In this document: one piece after another, positions 8,499-18,725 of the stretch
Numbering within the stretch: position 1 is the first letter of the stretch
How the letters are laid out: the number at the start of each line of letters is the position of its first letter
DNA from: CAIWHR01 sp040006895
Lineage (GTDB): Bacteria > Pseudomonadota > Gammaproteobacteria > Burkholderiales > Casimicrobiaceae
Length of the DNA: 23,065 nt
NCBI GenBank assembly: GCA_040006895.1
Contig: JBDTWB010000047.1
Location: 1-23,065 of the forward strand
Reading direction: 5' to 3'
The notes under the pieces: model-generated
Told to the model about the DNA's origin: nothing
The model's input: only the letters and a program-made list of their open reading frames with translations
Databases searched by the model: none
Translations under genes and position numbers: made by a program

Positions 8499-8532
8499 GC
8501 CATAAATTATAGCGCGTCCGGTCCCGCGCGCT
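8499..8532 (-). promoter_or_regulatory. Putative sdhC promoter: perfect -10 with overlapping dyads
   Basis: On the minus strand TATAAT occupies 8511-8506. It lies within a near-symmetric 15-mer (GCnATAAnTTATnGC, 8499-8513). Immediately upstream a second inverted repeat, AGCGCG-N10-CGCGCT (8511-8532), fills the spacer and -35 region. I see no good -35 hexamer at 16-18 bp, so an activator may be needed, or the second dyad may instead be a weak terminator for gntR. Transcription from here would give an sdhC leader of about 225 nt. The A+T-rich core stands out in GC-rich DNA. The -10 is seen; its use is inferred. Confidence 0.5.
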
Positions 8533-8563
8533 GCTGCATGGCGGCTGGAACCCTTTGAGGACA

Positions 8564-9292
8564 TCAGTTCAAAACGTTGACATAGTGATGGCGCCGAGTC
8601 GTATACAGGCCCCGGCGTACCTCCACGGGCCGGTCGCCGTAGGTGAACGTCACCCGGTCGACCGCGAGGAGCGGTGCGCCGGCAGGCACTGCCAGTAGAG
8701 GACCCGTGACTGCATCCGCCACCACGGCGCGCAGGCGTTCCTCGGCCTTGCACATATGCACGCCGAACTCCCGCTCGAACAAGCCGTAGATCGAGCCGTG
8801 ATGGGACAGAAGCCGCGCCCGGGTGAGGCCCCGGAATAGCGCCGCGGGCAAGGTGATGTCGTCGAGCACCACCGGCTCACCCCCATAGTCGAGCACCCGC
8901 CGCAGGAGCAACACGGGATCTGCCGGCCGAATGGCCAGCAGGCGGGCAACCTCGGCGCCAGCCTTGGTCCGGCGCACTTCGAGCAGGCGGCTGGCGGGAT
9001 ATTCGTCGACGCCATCGTCGCGCCGGATGCGCAGGAACCGGAACATGGATCCGGTCTCCTCGGTGTGGGTCGCCACGAAGGTGCCCTTGCCCTGCCGGCG
9101 TACGACCAGGTTGTCGGCGGCCAGGGCTTCGATCGCCTTGCGCACGGTGCCATGCGCCACGCGGAACCGTCCCGCGAGTTCCATCTCGCTGGGGATAGCT
9201 TGCCCGGGGCCCCATTCGCCGGCCTCGAGACTCTTTTCGAGGACGTCGCGGATCTGGAGGTAGAGGGGGCGGAAGGACGGCGCGGTCGACAT
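8564..9292 (-). CDS. GntR-family (HutC/UTRA-type) transcriptional regulator
   Basis: This 242-residue protein has an N-terminal winged helix-turn-helix (about 9-74), seen in PLYLQIRD, IPSEMELAGRF, TVRKAIEALAAD and the wing VVRRQGKGTFVA. A UTRA-type ligand-binding domain (about 90-238) follows, with the usual pattern of a paired Arg strand (LLLRRVLD), IYGLFEREFG and a final strand ending RRGLYTTRRHHYV. It probably senses a small metabolite; the position between sdhC and mdh suggests a TCA-cycle intermediate, which is inference. I chose the ATG at 9292; a GTG two codons upstream (9298) is also possible, and neither has a strong ribosome binding site. The gene shares its strand with sdhC (292-bp gap) and is divergent from mdh. 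An inverted repeat at 9380-9395 is the likely binding site. Confidence 0.93.
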   Translation of the reverse strand: MSTAPSFRPLYLQIRDVLEKSLEAGEWGPGQAIPSEMELAGRFRVAHGTVRKAIEALAADNLVVRRQGKGTFVATHTEETGSMFRFLRIRRDDGVDEYPASRLLEVRRTKAGAEVARLLAIRPADPVLLLRRVLDYGGEPVVLDDITLPAALFRGLTRARLLSHHGSIYGLFEREFGVHMCKAEERLRAVVADAVTGPLLAVPAGAPLLAVDRVTFTYGDRPVEVRRGLYTTRRHHYVNVLN

Positions 9293-9371
9293 GGACACGA
9301 AGGCGTTTCGGGCGAATGACAGGTGGCGGCCGCAGGGGCCATGCTCGGCCGCGCCACGTGCCGCCGAGCCC

Positions 9372-9396
9372 CTATCATATATCTTCTATAAGATAG
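9372..9396. promoter_or_regulatory. Candidate GntR operator between gntR and mdh
   Basis: TATCTT-CTAT-AAGATA (9380-9395) is a perfect 6-bp inverted repeat in an A+T-rich island. A further CTATC at 9372-9376 pairs with GATAG at 9392-9396, giving a third half-site. The island ends 10 bp before the mdh -35. On the minus strand TATGAT (9379-9374), a fair -10 for gntR, directly abuts it. The geometry would allow one regulator to control both its own gene and mdh. The repeat is seen; binding is inferred from GntR habits. Confidence 0.65.
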
Positions 9397-9405
9397 AGGA
9401 GTACA

Positions 9406-9435
9406 TTGACACTGCCGCGCACACCATCCTACAAT
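9406..9435 (+). promoter_or_regulatory. Putative sigma70-type promoter for mdh
   Basis: TTGACA (9406-9411) is a perfect -35. An 18-bp spacer leads to TACAAT (9430-9435), which matches five of six -10 positions. Transcription would begin near 9442, giving an mdh leader of about 135 nt. This is the clearest promoter in the window and probably drives the whole mdh-acnA run, since no equally good promoter is seen between those genes. Confidence 0.7.
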
Positions 9436-9472
9436 TTGCCGATTGGCGGCGCTTCCTGTCGACGCCGGTGCT

Positions 9473-9521
9473 GGCGGGTGGCTGCAGCGCGAACTGCGGA
9501 TGGCCTGGCCCCTCACCCGCC
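9473..9521 (+). other. Long-range stem in the mdh 5' leader
   Basis: GGCGGGTG (9473-9480) is exactly complementary to CACCCGCC (9514-9521), with 33 nt between them that hold a further small GCAG/CTGC pairing. It lies in the presumed mdh leader, well ahead of the ribosome binding site AGGAG (9565-9569). It could be a regulatory RNA fold or chance pairing in GC-rich sequence. Confidence 0.25.
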
Positions 9522-9577
9522 CCGCCCGCTGCCCCGCGGCTGCCTGTCACCGCCGCCACCTTCCAGGAGCATTGCGC

Positions 9578-10564
9578 ATGAAGAAGCCCGTCCGCGTTGC
9601 CGTCACCGGTGCCGCCGGCCAGATCGGCTATAGCCTACTGTTCCGGATCGCCGCCGGCGCGATGCTCGGCCGCGATCAGCCGGTCATCCTGCAACTCCTC
9701 GAGTTGCCGATGGACAAGGCCCAGGCCGCGCTCAAGGGCGTGATGATGGAGCTCGAGGACTGCGCCTTTCCGCTTCTCGCCGGCATGACCGGCACGGCCG
9801 AGGCGCGCGAAGCCTTCAAGGACGCCGACATTGCGATGCTGGTCGGGGCGAAGCCGCGCGGGCCGGGAATGGAGCGCAAGGATCTGCTCATGGAGAACGC
9901 CAAGATCTTTATCGAGCAGGGCAACGCGCTGGACGCCGTCGCCAGCCGGGACATCAAGGTGCTCGTCGTCGGCAACCCGGCCAACACCAACGCCTACATC
10001 GCCATGAAGTCGGCCCCATCGCTGCCCCGCCGCAACTTCACCGCCATGCTGCGGCTCGACCACAACCGGGCGCTTTCGCAACTGGCACTGAAAAGTGGCC
10101 AGCCGGTCGGTGACATCAAGAAAGTGGTCGTCTGGGGCAACCACTCCCCGACCATGTATCCGGATTACCGCTTTGCCACCGCGAACGGCAAACCGCTCAG
10201 GGATCTGATCAACGACGAGGACTGGAATCGCAATACCTTCCTGCCCACGGTCGGCAAGCGGGGGGCCGCCATCATCGCCGCGCGGGGCCTGTCCTCGGCG
10301 GCATCGGCGGCGAACGCTGCGATCGACCACGTCCGCGACTGGCTCGGCGGCAGCAGGGGCGAGTGGGTCACCATGGGCATTGCGTCCGATGGCCAGTACG
10401 GAATTCCGAAAGACGTGATCTACGGCTTCCCGGTGACCACCGAGAACGGCGCGTACCGCCTCATCGAGGATCTGCCGATCGACGACTTCTCGCGCGACCG
10501 GATGAACGCGACCCTGCAGGAGCTGGAAGAGGAGCGCGCCGGCGTTGCATCCCTGCTGGGTTGA
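9578..10564 (+). CDS. mdh: Malate dehydrogenase (NAD-dependent)
   Basis: The 328-residue enzyme interconverts malate and oxaloacetate. The NAD-binding turn is TGAAGQIGYSLL (10-21). The substrate loop contains PRGPGMERKDLL (93-104), and the conserved VGNPANTNAY (131-140) follows. The catalytic pair is Asp161 in RLDHNRA and His189 in WGNHSPTMYPD. The length and the GNHS motif fit the group of bacterial enzymes related to cytosolic MDH, not the E. coli type. The ATG at 9578 has AGGAG 8 nt upstream. A strong promoter lies at 9406-9435, and a divergent gntR gene with a shared operator candidate lies behind it. It is the first gene of the plus-strand run and supplies oxaloacetate to both GltA and PrpC. 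Confidence 0.98.
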   Translation: MKKPVRVAVTGAAGQIGYSLLFRIAAGAMLGRDQPVILQLLELPMDKAQAALKGVMMELEDCAFPLLAGMTGTAEAREAFKDADIAMLVGAKPRGPGMERKDLLMENAKIFIEQGNALDAVASRDIKVLVVGNPANTNAYIAMKSAPSLPRRNFTAMLRLDHNRALSQLALKSGQPVGDIKKVVVWGNHSPTMYPDYRFATANGKPLRDLINDEDWNRNTFLPTVGKRGAAIIAARGLSSAASAANAAIDHVRDWLGGSRGEWVTMGIASDGQYGIPKDVIYGFPVTTENGAYRLIEDLPIDDFSRDRMNATLQELEEERAGVASLLG

Positions 10565-10588
10565 TTGCCGCCTCCCCGCGGCGAACCG

Positions 10589-11605
10589 ATGACCGATCCC
10601 CTGCATCCGCGGTTGGCGCTGCACGACGCCACGCGGGCGCTACCCCTGCTCGCGCCGTGCGTGCATTACGCCGGCACGGAACGGTTCTTGCGCAAAGCGC
10701 TGGCGCTTCAGGTCGAGCGTGGGCCGGTGTTCGACATCGCGGCCGACTGTGAGGATGGTGCGGCGGTGGGCGCTGAGTGCGAGCACGCCAAGATGGTCGC
10801 GGCGCTGATCGCCAGCGATGCCAACACGGCGTCGCGAATGGGCGCGCGCACGCACGGGGTCCGGCACCCGGCCTGGCGCGAGGAGCTCGCGATCCTGGTC
10901 CACGAAGCCGGGCATCGCCTCGCCTTCCTCACCGTGCCCAAGGCCGAGCACGTCGGTGACGTCGCGACCTATCTCGACGCGGTGGTCCTCGCCGTCGCTC
11001 GCGCCGGGCTCGGCCGGGAGATTCCTGTCAGCGTGCTCATCGAAACGCCGGGTGCGGTGCACGACGCCTGGCAGATTGCAGGGCTGGCGGGCGTCGTAAG
11101 CATGGACTTCGGTACCCTCGATTTCGTGAGCGCGCATCAGGGCGCCATTCCCGCGTCGGCCATGACCAGTCCGGGCCAGTTCGATCACGCACTGTTGCGT
11201 CGCGCCAAGGCCGAGGTGGCTGCAGCCGCCCTGGCCCATGGGGTGGTGCCCACCCACGGCATCAGCCAGGCCTTGAACGACGACGATGCCGTCTATGCCG
11301 ACGCCCGCCGGGCGCGCGACGAGTTCGGCTTCCTGCGCATGTGGAGCATCCACCCGAGCCAGATCGACGCAATCGTCTTCGCCATGCAGCCCGATCACGA
11401 CGCCATCGTCGAGGCGTCCGCGGTACTCGCTGCGGCGCGCGCCGTCGACTGGGCGCCGATTGCCCGCGGCAATCGCATGCACGACCGCGCTTCGTATCGC
11501 TACTTCTGGAGCATCCTGCAGCGGGCGGAGGCAGCAGGCGCCAAGCTGCCTGCAGAGTCGAAGGGATGGTTCGCACCGGACGGCGCTATGCCAACGCACC
11601 CATGA
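10589..11605 (+). CDS. HpcH/HpaI (CitE-like) CoA-ester lyase
   Basis: This 338-residue protein belongs to the CitE/malyl-CoA lyase branch of the PEP-utilising TIM-barrel superfamily, which cleaves or forms beta-hydroxyacyl-CoA esters. Visible signatures are DCEDGAA (53-59, the usual D-x-E-D-x-V region), TVPKAE (115-120), LIETPGAV (150-157, with Glu152 a likely Mg ligand), SMDFGTLDF (171-179) and WSIHPSQI (252-259). The C-terminal part after 290 (GNRMHDRASYRYFW) may form the lid. The ATG at 10589 is 24 bp after mdh, with a weak ribosome binding site; the frame begins 8 codons earlier without a better start. The substrate cannot be read from sequence: malyl-CoA, methylmalyl-CoA or citramalyl-CoA are candidates. 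A citryl-ACP lyase role is unlikely because no citD, citF or citC is nearby. Confidence 0.88.
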   Translation: MTDPLHPRLALHDATRALPLLAPCVHYAGTERFLRKALALQVERGPVFDIAADCEDGAAVGAECEHAKMVAALIASDANTASRMGARTHGVRHPAWREELAILVHEAGHRLAFLTVPKAEHVGDVATYLDAVVLAVARAGLGREIPVSVLIETPGAVHDAWQIAGLAGVVSMDFGTLDFVSAHQGAIPASAMTSPGQFDHALLRRAKAEVAAAALAHGVVPTHGISQALNDDDAVYADARRARDEFGFLRMWSIHPSQIDAIVFAMQPDHDAIVEASAVLAAARAVDWAPIARGNRMHDRASYRYFWSILQRAEAAGAKLPAESKGWFAPDGAMPTHP

Positions 11606-11615
11606 TGGAGTTCCG

Positions 11616-12527
11616 ATGACCGATGCCAGTCCTGGTGCGCGGTTCCGTGCCGCGGTCGCTGCCGAGCAGCCGCTGCAGGTGCCGGGCGTCATCTGCGCCT
11701 ACCACGCCCTGCTCGCCGAGCACAGCGGTTATCGCGCCATGTACCTTTCCGGGGGCGGGGTTGCGGCTGGCTCGCTCGGCCTTCCCGACCTGGGCATCAG
11801 CAATCTCGACGACGTACTGACCGATGTGCGGCGCATCACCGACGCGTGCCCGTTGCCACTGCTGGTCGACGTCGACACGGGATTCGGCGCCTCGGCTTTC
11901 AACATCGGCCGCACGGTCAAATCGCTGGTGAAGTTCGGCGCCGCCGCCATGCACATCGAGGATCAGGTTGGCGCCAAGCGCTGCGGGCATCGGCCGAACA
12001 AGGCCATCGTGCCCAAGGACGAGATGGTCGACCGGATCCGCGCCGCGGTCGACGCGCGCACCGACCCGTCGTTCGTGATCATGGCCCGCACCGACGCCCT
12101 CGCGGTCGAGGGACTGGACGCGGCGATCGATCGCGCCTGCGCATGTGTCGAAGCGGGCGCCGACATGATCTTTCCCGAGGCGATCACCGAACTCGCGATG
12201 TATCGCCGCTTCGCCGATGCCGTGAACGTGCCGATCCTCGCCAACATCACCGAGTTCGGCGCGACGCCGTTGTTCACCCTCGACGAGTTGCGCAGCGCCG
12301 ACGTCGCGATCGCGCTGTACCCGCTCTCCGCGTTCCGGGCGATGAACAAGGCGGCGCTTGGCGTGTACCAGACCCTGCGCCACGACGGCACCCAGCAGGC
12401 CGTCGTCGACACGATGCAAACCCGCGCCGAGCTCTACGATTTCCTCGGCTACCATGCCTTCGAATCCAGGCTCGACGCGCTGTTCGCCGGCCGGAAGCCG
12501 GAGGACGGACCCACCACGAGGCGTTGA
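11616..12527 (+). CDS. prpB: 2-Methylisocitrate lyase
   Basis: The 303-residue enzyme cleaves 2-methylisocitrate to pyruvate and succinate, the last step of the methylcitrate cycle. It belongs to the isocitrate lyase/PEP mutase superfamily. The active-site loop K-R-C-G-H is at 121-125, with the catalytic Cys123. The substrate loop YLSGGGVAAG (43-52), metal-site acidic residues at Asp85 and Asp87 (VDVDTGFG), and NITEFGATP (210-218) match PrpB. Its length and KRCGHRPNKAIV fit PrpB better than the longer isocitrate lyase AceA. The ATG at 11616 lies 10 bp after the preceding stop and is preceded by ATGGAG. It sits next to prpC and prpD, which confirms the pathway. Confidence 0.96.
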   Translation: MTDASPGARFRAAVAAEQPLQVPGVICAYHALLAEHSGYRAMYLSGGGVAAGSLGLPDLGISNLDDVLTDVRRITDACPLPLLVDVDTGFGASAFNIGRTVKSLVKFGAAAMHIEDQVGAKRCGHRPNKAIVPKDEMVDRIRAAVDARTDPSFVIMARTDALAVEGLDAAIDRACACVEAGADMIFPEAITELAMYRRFADAVNVPILANITEFGATPLFTLDELRSADVAIALYPLSAFRAMNKAALGVYQTLRHDGTQQAVVDTMQTRAELYDFLGYHAFESRLDALFAGRKPEDGPTTRR

Positions 12528-12556
12528 GCGAACGTTTCGCGCCGGCGCCACGCACC

Positions 12557-12592
12557 ACCGGCTTACCGACACCGGCTTACCGACACCAGCTT
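12557..12592. repeat. 14-bp tandem repeat between prpB and prpC
   Basis: ACCGGCTTACCGAC occurs twice head to tail (12557-12570 and 12571-12584), and a third partial copy ACCAGCTT follows (12585-12592). It is the main content of the 95-bp prpB-prpC gap. With so few copies it is probably replication slippage; a spacing or translation effect on prpC is possible. Confidence 0.75.
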
Positions 12593-12622
12593 CCAAACTC
12601 CAACTTCAATGCGAATCCTGCC

Positions 12623-13777
12623 ATGACGGACGCGCCCGCAAGCGCCCCAAAAGCCAAGAAGTCGGTCGCCCTTTCGGGAGTGACCGCGGGCAATACCGCG
12701 CTGTGCACCGTGGGCCGCACCGGCAACGACCTTGCCTATCGCGGTTACGACATCCTCGACCTTGCGCGACACTCGGAATTCGAGGAGATCGCCTATCTCC
12801 TGATCCATGAAAAGCTGCCGACCGCGCCGGAGCTGGCCGCCTACAAGACCAAGCTCGGCCGGCTGCGCGGCCTGCCGACGCCCCTGATGCGGGTTCTGGA
12901 GCAGATTCCCGCGGCCGCCCATCCGATGGACGTCATGCGCACCGGCGTGTCGGTCCTGGGCACGCTGCTCCCGGAGCGCGAGGACCATGGCAAGCCCGGG
13001 GCGCGTGACATCGCCGACCGCCTGGTCGCCTCGCTCGGGTCGATGCTGCTGTACTGGTACCACTACAGCCATGACGGGCGGCGCATCGAGGTCGAGACCG
13101 ACGACGCGAGCGTCGGTGGACATTTCCTGCATCTCCTGCATGGCCGTCCGCCGCGCGCGGAATGGGTGCAGGCCATGCAAACCTCGCTTGTCCTCTACGC
13201 CGAGCACGAGTTCAACGCGTCGACGTTCACCGGCCGGGTCATCGCCGGCACGGGCTCGGACATGTATTCGGCCATCACCGGCGCGATCGGCGCGCTGCGC
13301 GGGCCGAAGCACGGCGGGGCCAACGAGGTCTCCTTCGAGATCCAGAAGCGCTACGACTCGCCCGACGCGGCCGAGGCCGACATCCGCCGCCGGGTCGAGA
13401 GCAAGGAAGTCATCATCGGCTTCGGGCATCCGGTGTACACCACCGGCGACCCGCGCAACGAGGTCATCAAGGACGTCGCCCGCCGGCTTTCCGAGCTCGA
13501 AGGCAACATGAAGATGTTCGCCATCGCGGAGCGTCTCGAGCAGGTGATGGCTGACGCCAAGAGGATGTTCGCCAACCTCGACTGGTATTCGGCGGTCAGC
13601 TATCACATGATGGGCGTGCCGACGGCGATGTTCACCCCGCTGTTCGTGATCTCGCGGACGACCGGCTGGGCAGCGCACGTCATCGAGCAGCGCGTCGACG
13701 CCAAGATCATCCGGCCGAGCGCCAACTACGTCGGGCCGGAGGACCGTGCCTTCGTCCCGATCGAGCAGCGCAGCTGA
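12623..13777 (+). CDS. prpC: 2-Methylcitrate synthase
   Basis: The 384-residue enzyme condenses propionyl-CoA with oxaloacetate to 2-methylcitrate. It has the citrate synthase fold, with catalytic His230 in GPKHGGANEVSFE, His269 in GFGHPVYTTGDPRN and Asp320 in NLDWYSAVSYHM. The N terminus SGVTAGNTALCTVG and the motif GHPVYT separate PrpC from the TCA enzyme encoded at 3137-4453, which has GHRVYKNYDPR and a longer N terminus. The ATG at 12623 follows a 95-bp gap with a tandem repeat. The frame is open far upstream over prpB, but that is a shadow; the family-like sequence begins near this ATG. A strong ribosome binding site is not obvious. The neighbours prpB and prpD complete the pathway. Confidence 0.96.
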   Translation: MTDAPASAPKAKKSVALSGVTAGNTALCTVGRTGNDLAYRGYDILDLARHSEFEEIAYLLIHEKLPTAPELAAYKTKLGRLRGLPTPLMRVLEQIPAAAHPMDVMRTGVSVLGTLLPEREDHGKPGARDIADRLVASLGSMLLYWYHYSHDGRRIEVETDDASVGGHFLHLLHGRPPRAEWVQAMQTSLVLYAEHEFNASTFTGRVIAGTGSDMYSAITGAIGALRGPKHGGANEVSFEIQKRYDSPDAAEADIRRRVESKEVIIGFGHPVYTTGDPRNEVIKDVARRLSELEGNMKMFAIAERLEQVMADAKRMFANLDWYSAVSYHMMGVPTAMFTPLFVISRTTGWAAHVIEQRVDAKIIRPSANYVGPEDRAFVPIEQRS

Positions 13778-13812
13778 CGACGATCGCCCACTCATTCCAC
13801 GCCCGAGCTTCC

Positions 13813-15264
13813 ATGTCCCAGCACATCAGCAACGTCCGGCCCGCACCCGACGCCGTCCTCACCGACATCGCCGACTACGTCCTCGACCACGAGGTCGCCA
13901 GCGCCGAAGCCTTCGAGACGGCCCGTTACTGCCTGATCGACACCCTCGGCTGCGGTTTCGAGGCGCTGTCCTATCCTGCCTGCACCAAGCTGCTCGGTCC
14001 GGTCGTGCCGGGAACGGTCGTGCCGAACGGCGCCAAGGTCCCGGGGACATCGTTCCAGCTCGACCCCGTGCAGGCCGCATTCAACATCGGCGCGATGATC
14101 CGCTGGCTGGATTTCAACGACACGTGGCTCGCGGCCGAGTGGGGCCATCCGTCCGACAATCTCGGCGGAATCCTCGCGGTTGCCGACTGGTGCTCGCGCA
14201 CCAACGTCGCGGCCGGGAACGCGCCACTGACGATGCACGACGTCCTTACAGGCATGATCAAGGCGCACGAGATCCAGGGCGTGATCGCGCTCGAGAACAG
14301 CTTCAACCGGGTCGGCCTCGACCATGTGGTGCTGGTGAAGGTCGCGTCGACCGCGGTCGTCAGCAAGCTCCTGGGGCTCACCCGCGACGAGGTGATCGAC
14401 GCCGTCTCCAATGCGTGGATCGACGGTCAGTCGCTGCGCACCTATCGGCACTCGCCCAACACCGGCTCGCGCAAGAGCTGGGCCGCGGGCGACGCCACGG
14501 CCCGGGCCGTGCGCCTTGCGCTCATCGCGCGCACCGGCGAGATGGGCTATCCCTCGGCATTGACGGCCAAGACCTGGGGCTTCTACGACGTGCTGTTCAA
14601 GGGACAGCCGTTCAAGTTCCAGCGCCGCTACGGCAGCTACGTGATGGAAAACGTGCTCTTCAAGATCAGCTTCCCGGCGGAGTTCCATGCGCAGACCGCG
14701 GTGGAGTGCGCCATGCAGATCCATGGATCACTCGCCAGGGAGGGGCGCACCGTCGACGACGTCGCGGGCATCACCCTCCGCACCCATGAGTCCGCCATCC
14801 GCATCATCGACAAGCAGGGGCCGCTCGCCAATCCGGCCGATCGCGACCACTGCATCCAGTACATGGTGGCGGTGCCGCTGCTCTACGGTCGCCTCACCGC
14901 AGCCGATTACGAGGATGCGATCGCGCGCGATCCGCGCATCGATGCACTGCGGGCCAAGATGACGTGCGTGGAGGACAGGGACTTCACAGCCGACTATCAC
15001 GACCCCGACAAGCGCTCGATCGCCAACGCGATCACGGTCGAGTTCCGCGACGGCACCAAATTGCCCGAGGTCGTGGTGGAGTACCCGATCGGCCACCGCC
15101 GCCGGCGCAAGGAAGGCATGCCGGTGCTGGTCGACAAGTTCCGCACCAACCTGGCGCGGCGCTTTCCCGCGAAGCAGCAGCAGCGGATCCTTGCGGTGGC
15201 GCTGGACGCCAGGACCCTCGACGCCATGCCGGTTCACGAGTTCGTGGACCTGTTCGTCATCTGA
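13813..15264 (+). CDS. prpD: 2-Methylcitrate dehydratase (MmgE/PrpD family)
   Basis: The 483-residue protein dehydrates 2-methylcitrate to 2-methyl-cis-aconitate without an iron-sulfur cluster. It is a full-length MmgE/PrpD protein. The conserved region RWLDFNDTWLAAEWGHPSDN (97-116) holds the Asp and His residues of the family active site, followed by helical stretches including GVIALENSFNRVGLDH and the C-terminal domain with GRTVDDVAGITLRTHESA. The length is normal for PrpD. The ATG at 13813 is 35 bp after prpC, with little Shine-Dalgarno match. As PrpD is present rather than AcnD with PrpF, hydration of the product to 2-methylisocitrate probably falls to an aconitase, and one is encoded two genes downstream. 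Confidence 0.95.
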   Translation: MSQHISNVRPAPDAVLTDIADYVLDHEVASAEAFETARYCLIDTLGCGFEALSYPACTKLLGPVVPGTVVPNGAKVPGTSFQLDPVQAAFNIGAMIRWLDFNDTWLAAEWGHPSDNLGGILAVADWCSRTNVAAGNAPLTMHDVLTGMIKAHEIQGVIALENSFNRVGLDHVVLVKVASTAVVSKLLGLTRDEVIDAVSNAWIDGQSLRTYRHSPNTGSRKSWAAGDATARAVRLALIARTGEMGYPSALTAKTWGFYDVLFKGQPFKFQRRYGSYVMENVLFKISFPAEFHAQTAVECAMQIHGSLAREGRTVDDVAGITLRTHESAIRIIDKQGPLANPADRDHCIQYMVAVPLLYGRLTAADYEDAIARDPRIDALRAKMTCVEDRDFTADYHDPDKRSIANAITVEFRDGTKLPEVVVEYPIGHRRRRKEGMPVLVDKFRTNLARRFPAKQQQRILAVALDARTLDAMPVHEFVDLFVI

Positions 15265-15275
15265 CGGAGGTCATG

Positions 15276-15806
15276 ATGCGCATCGCCCTACTCACCGCCG
15301 GCATCGCGCTCGCCGCGGGCACTGCCGTCGTTGCCCAGGCGGAGGATTTTCCGAAGCGCAAGTCGGGCCTCTGGGAGATCCGCACCGCGTCGACCAATGC
15401 CGGCACGGTGGCCGCGCAGTCGGGCGCACCGGTCGTGCAGATGTGCATCGATGCCAGCACCGATAATGCCGTCCAGCAGCAGACGGCCGGGATGATCAAG
15501 AACAATTGCGCCAGGCAGAACATCAAGCGCACCGGCGGGCAAATCGTGGTCGATTCGGTTTGCAGGTTGGGCGACACCACGGCGACCACGCATTCGGTGT
15601 TCACGGGGTCGTTCGATTCGAGCTACAAGGTCGATACGCGCTCGACCTACGACCCACCGATGATGGGCATGAAGGAAGGCAGCGCCTCGATCGAGGCGCG
15701 GTGGCTTGGTCCCTGCAAGCCCGATCAGCGACCCGGTGACATGATCCTGGGCAACGGCATGAAGATCAACATGAACGACGTCGCGGGCGCTCCCGCACGC
15801 AAGTGA
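15276..15806 (+). CDS. Small secreted protein, DUF3617-type
   Basis: This 176-residue protein has a Sec signal peptide (MRIALLTAGIALAAGTAVVAQA, with cleavage probably after AQA at 20-22). The mature part begins EDFPKRKSGLWEIR, typical of DUF3617 proteins, which have no established function. Four cysteines (57, 78, 96 and 147) could form two disulfides in the periplasm. Two ATGs occur in a row. I chose the second (15276) because GGAGG at 15266-15270 is 5 nt from it but only 2 nt from the first (15273). It lies between prpD (11 bp upstream) and acnA (20 bp downstream), so it is almost certainly on the same transcript, although a periplasmic protein is unexpected among cytoplasmic TCA enzymes. 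Confidence 0.85.
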   Translation: MRIALLTAGIALAAGTAVVAQAEDFPKRKSGLWEIRTASTNAGTVAAQSGAPVVQMCIDASTDNAVQQQTAGMIKNNCARQNIKRTGGQIVVDSVCRLGDTTATTHSVFTGSFDSSYKVDTRSTYDPPMMGMKEGSASIEARWLGPCKPDQRPGDMILGNGMKINMNDVAGAPARK

Positions 15807-15826
15807 CCCGCACACAAGGAACCGCC

Positions 15827-18667
<2,841 letters not shown>

Positions 18668-18688
18668 CCAGCCTTGCTGTGCCCCCGG

Positions 18689-18725
18689 GCGGCGCCGCTG
18701 ATGCGGCGCCGCTTGCGTTTTGCTT
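18689..18725 (+). terminator. Intrinsic terminator after acnA
   Basis: Two copies of the self-complementary decamer GCGGCGCCGC (18689-18698 and 18703-18712) flank the loop TGAT, giving a perfect 10-bp stem. TTGCGTTTTGCTT follows. It begins 21 bp after the acnA stop and closes the mdh-to-acnA transcription unit. Confidence 0.9.

Noticed and set aside
10589..11605. Citrate lyase beta subunit (citE of a fermentative citrate operon)
   Set aside because: No citD, citF, citC, citX or citG is present. The neighbours are mdh and prpB, so a stand-alone CoA-ester lyase is the better reading.
12557..12592. Possible CRISPR array
   Set aside because: The units are 14 bp, directly adjacent without spacers, with only two full copies and no cas genes in the window.
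11846..12622. In-frame upstream extension of prpC across prpB
   Set aside because: The frame is open by composition only. Family-like sequence begins at the ATG at 12623, and prpB with KRCGH occupies the other frame.
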